From the NCBI GenBank assembly GCA_900548215.1, contig URJI01000038.1, positions 1 to 24,688 on the forward strand: a stretch of 24,688 nucleotides of DNA, in the 5' to 3' direction. The translations under genes and the position numbers were made by a program. Below, in pieces: positions 23,848-24,688 of this stretch. The stretch is from an uncultured Coprococcus sp. Its GTDB lineage: Bacteria > Bacillota > Clostridia > Lachnospirales > Lachnospiraceae. Within the stretch, counting starts at the first letter, position 1. The number at the start of each line of letters is the position of its first letter. The notes below the pieces were generated by a model. It was not told where the DNA came from, did not search any database, and saw only the letters and a program-made list of their open reading frames with translations.

Positions 23848-24425
23848 TGGACAAATTGATCGTATATCTGATATGTATAAATATACTGGGAGCTGTCCTT
23901 GACGGAGTGACGGCTGCGAGACGCAGGAGAACAAGCCATAAGTTGCTCAGTGTCCTGTTGGGGATAATAGCCATTGCCGGAGGTGCTCCGGGTATGATAA
24001 TAGCGTTTGCACTGTGTGACAGAGCAGCCTCCAAGACGAATATGATGCTGAGGGTATTCACTGTGTGCGTGTGTGTGATAGAGCTTGCGGTGTTTATGAC
24101 ATGGAAACTCAGACCTGCGGGCAAATGGAGCTTTGCATTCTGGGATGTGTTTGTAAGATACAGATGGACATTGTGGTTCGTTGTGGCAATGAGTGTTATA
24201 ACATTTGTCATGTTCGGAATTGACAAATACAGAGCGGTCAAGGGCGGATACAGGATACCTATAGCTGTCCTGCTTGGCATGGCATTTGCCGGGGGAAGCA
24301 TCGGTGCGTTGCTTGGAATGGTGACATTCAGACACAAGATAAGGAAGAATTATTTCTCGGTTGGAGTACCGCTTATACTTGTGATGCAGGTGGTGCTTCT
24401 GATGTGTGTGGTTAATCTGCTGTAG
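23847..24425 (+). CDS. DUF1294-family membrane protein with duplicated halves
   Basis: 192 aa; AGAAGGA (23832-23838) precedes an ATG that shares its A with the upstream TAA. The C-terminal half (about residues 110-190) has the DUF1294 pattern: FVMFGIDKYRA, then RIPIAVLLGMAFAGGSIGALLGM, then FRHKIRKNYF. The N-terminal half (about residues 4-85) follows the same layout in weaker form (SVLLGIIAIAGGAPGMI... CDRAASK), suggesting an internal duplication. About six membrane segments are predicted by eye. DUF1294 proteins are small integral membrane proteins of unknown function. The 3' end overlaps the convergent gene by 14 bases. Confidence 0.82.
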   Translation: MDKLIVYLICINILGAVLDGVTAARRRRTSHKLLSVLLGIIAIAGGAPGMIIAFALCDRAASKTNMMLRVFTVCVCVIELAVFMTWKLRPAGKWSFAFWDVFVRYRWTLWFVVAMSVITFVMFGIDKYRAVKGGYRIPIAVLLGMAFAGGSIGALLGMVTFRHKIRKNYFSVGVPLILVMQVVLLMCVVNLL

Positions 24426-24688
24426 GGTCTGTAAATACCCCCAGTTCAGGCGGATAGTTGGTAAATGCAAAGAATGCAACCGCGAGAATTGCAAGTATGG
24501 TCATGGCAACGTAGTCGTTTATGCACATTTGCTTGGATTCTGATCTGTTCTCGGTTCGCAGTGCATATATAACCCCGGCGAAATAAAGTGCGATGTTCAG
24601 AATTTCATAATTCCTGCCCAGTATGCCATTTAGTGTGTAGAACACGACCACAATGAAAGCCATACCTGACAGGATACCGACAGTCCTT
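24412..24688 (-). CDS. DUF6512-like membrane protein, C-terminal part (runs off right edge)
   Basis: The minus-strand frame is open from the window edge to TAA at 24412-24414 (about 91 residues visible; the first Met seen, at 24663, need not be the start). It holds three hydrophobic stretches: GILSGMAFIVVVFYTL, ILNIALYFAGVIYAL and YVAMTILAILAVAFFAF. It ends FTNYPPELGVFTDPTAD. The FT-x-YPP-x-L-x-x-F-x-DP ending and YTLNGILG segment remind me of DUF6512-type membrane proteins of Clostridia, whose function is unknown. The identification is from memory and moderate. Its last five codons overlap the DUF1294 gene tail to tail. Confidence 0.55.
   Translation of the reverse strand, partial: RTVGILSGMAFIVVVFYTLNGILGRNYEILNIALYFAGVIYALRTENRSESKQMCINDYVAMTILAILAVAFFAFTNYPPELGVFTDPTAD

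Overview
The window reads as chromosomal DNA of a Gram-positive Clostridia member, most likely Lachnospiraceae (Coprococcus/Roseburia-like; the genus is a guess). The grounds are moderate G+C, strong AGGAGG-type ribosome binding sites with some GTG and TTG starts, MutS2, YhaM, an LtaS-type enzyme, Gram-positive-style two-component/ABC modules, and the short GGGAC...GTCCC repeats I associate with that family. No rRNA, tRNA, insertion sequence, integrase or CRISPR array is visible. Almost all genes lie on the + strand; the exceptions are the mutS2 start at the left edge, one PD-(D/E)XK-like gene, and a partial membrane-protein gene at the right edge.

Layout. 1-676 (-) is the first ~225 codons of mutS2. 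After a 462-base gap come a four-helix membrane protein and yhaM (3'-5' exoribonuclease). The yhaM stop codon runs straight into a ~13-unit, 20-bp tandem array (2753-3025). Then follow an RlmD-type 23S rRNA uracil methyltransferase with an odd repetitive N-terminus, an A+T-rich lipoprotein gene, an ArsC/Spx-like protein and a small stand-alone HAD protein. The HAD gene lies between two nearly identical 85/87-bp palindromic elements, which belong to the same repeat family as the array. Next are a decayed KilA-N gene, a GNAT acetyltransferase and a MutS-domain ATPase of unknown role.

9345-14686 is a signalling/transport module: OmpR-type response regulator, sensor kinase, a strongly structured leader, ABC ATPase and a two-ectodomain FtsX-type permease. 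It looks like an envelope-stress or peptide/lipid-export system in which the kinase pair controls the transporter. A relic, possibly of an mcrB-like gene, follows. 14974-18211 encodes a membrane GT2 glycosyltransferase whose 3' end overlaps an LtaS-like transferase, so the two probably build or decorate a cell-surface polymer. A bidirectional terminator separates them from the minus-strand PD-(D/E)XK-like gene. sbcD-sbcC (DNA end-processing nuclease) follow. Directly behind sbcC is a second, truncated copy of the upstream GNAT gene, translationally coupled to a DUF1294 membrane protein whose two halves look duplicated.

The most unusual content is the repeat family. Inverted-repeat elements A (5773-5857) and B (6344-6430) each fill an entire intercistronic gap from stop codon to Shine-Dalgarno. 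The 20-bp array after yhaM looks like the left arm of such an element amplified in tandem. The KilA-N reading frame begins where element B ends. I find no clear-cut new defence or mobile system. The other points worth attention are the structured leader before the ABC genes, the MutS-like ATPase with Asn in Walker B, and several gene relics.
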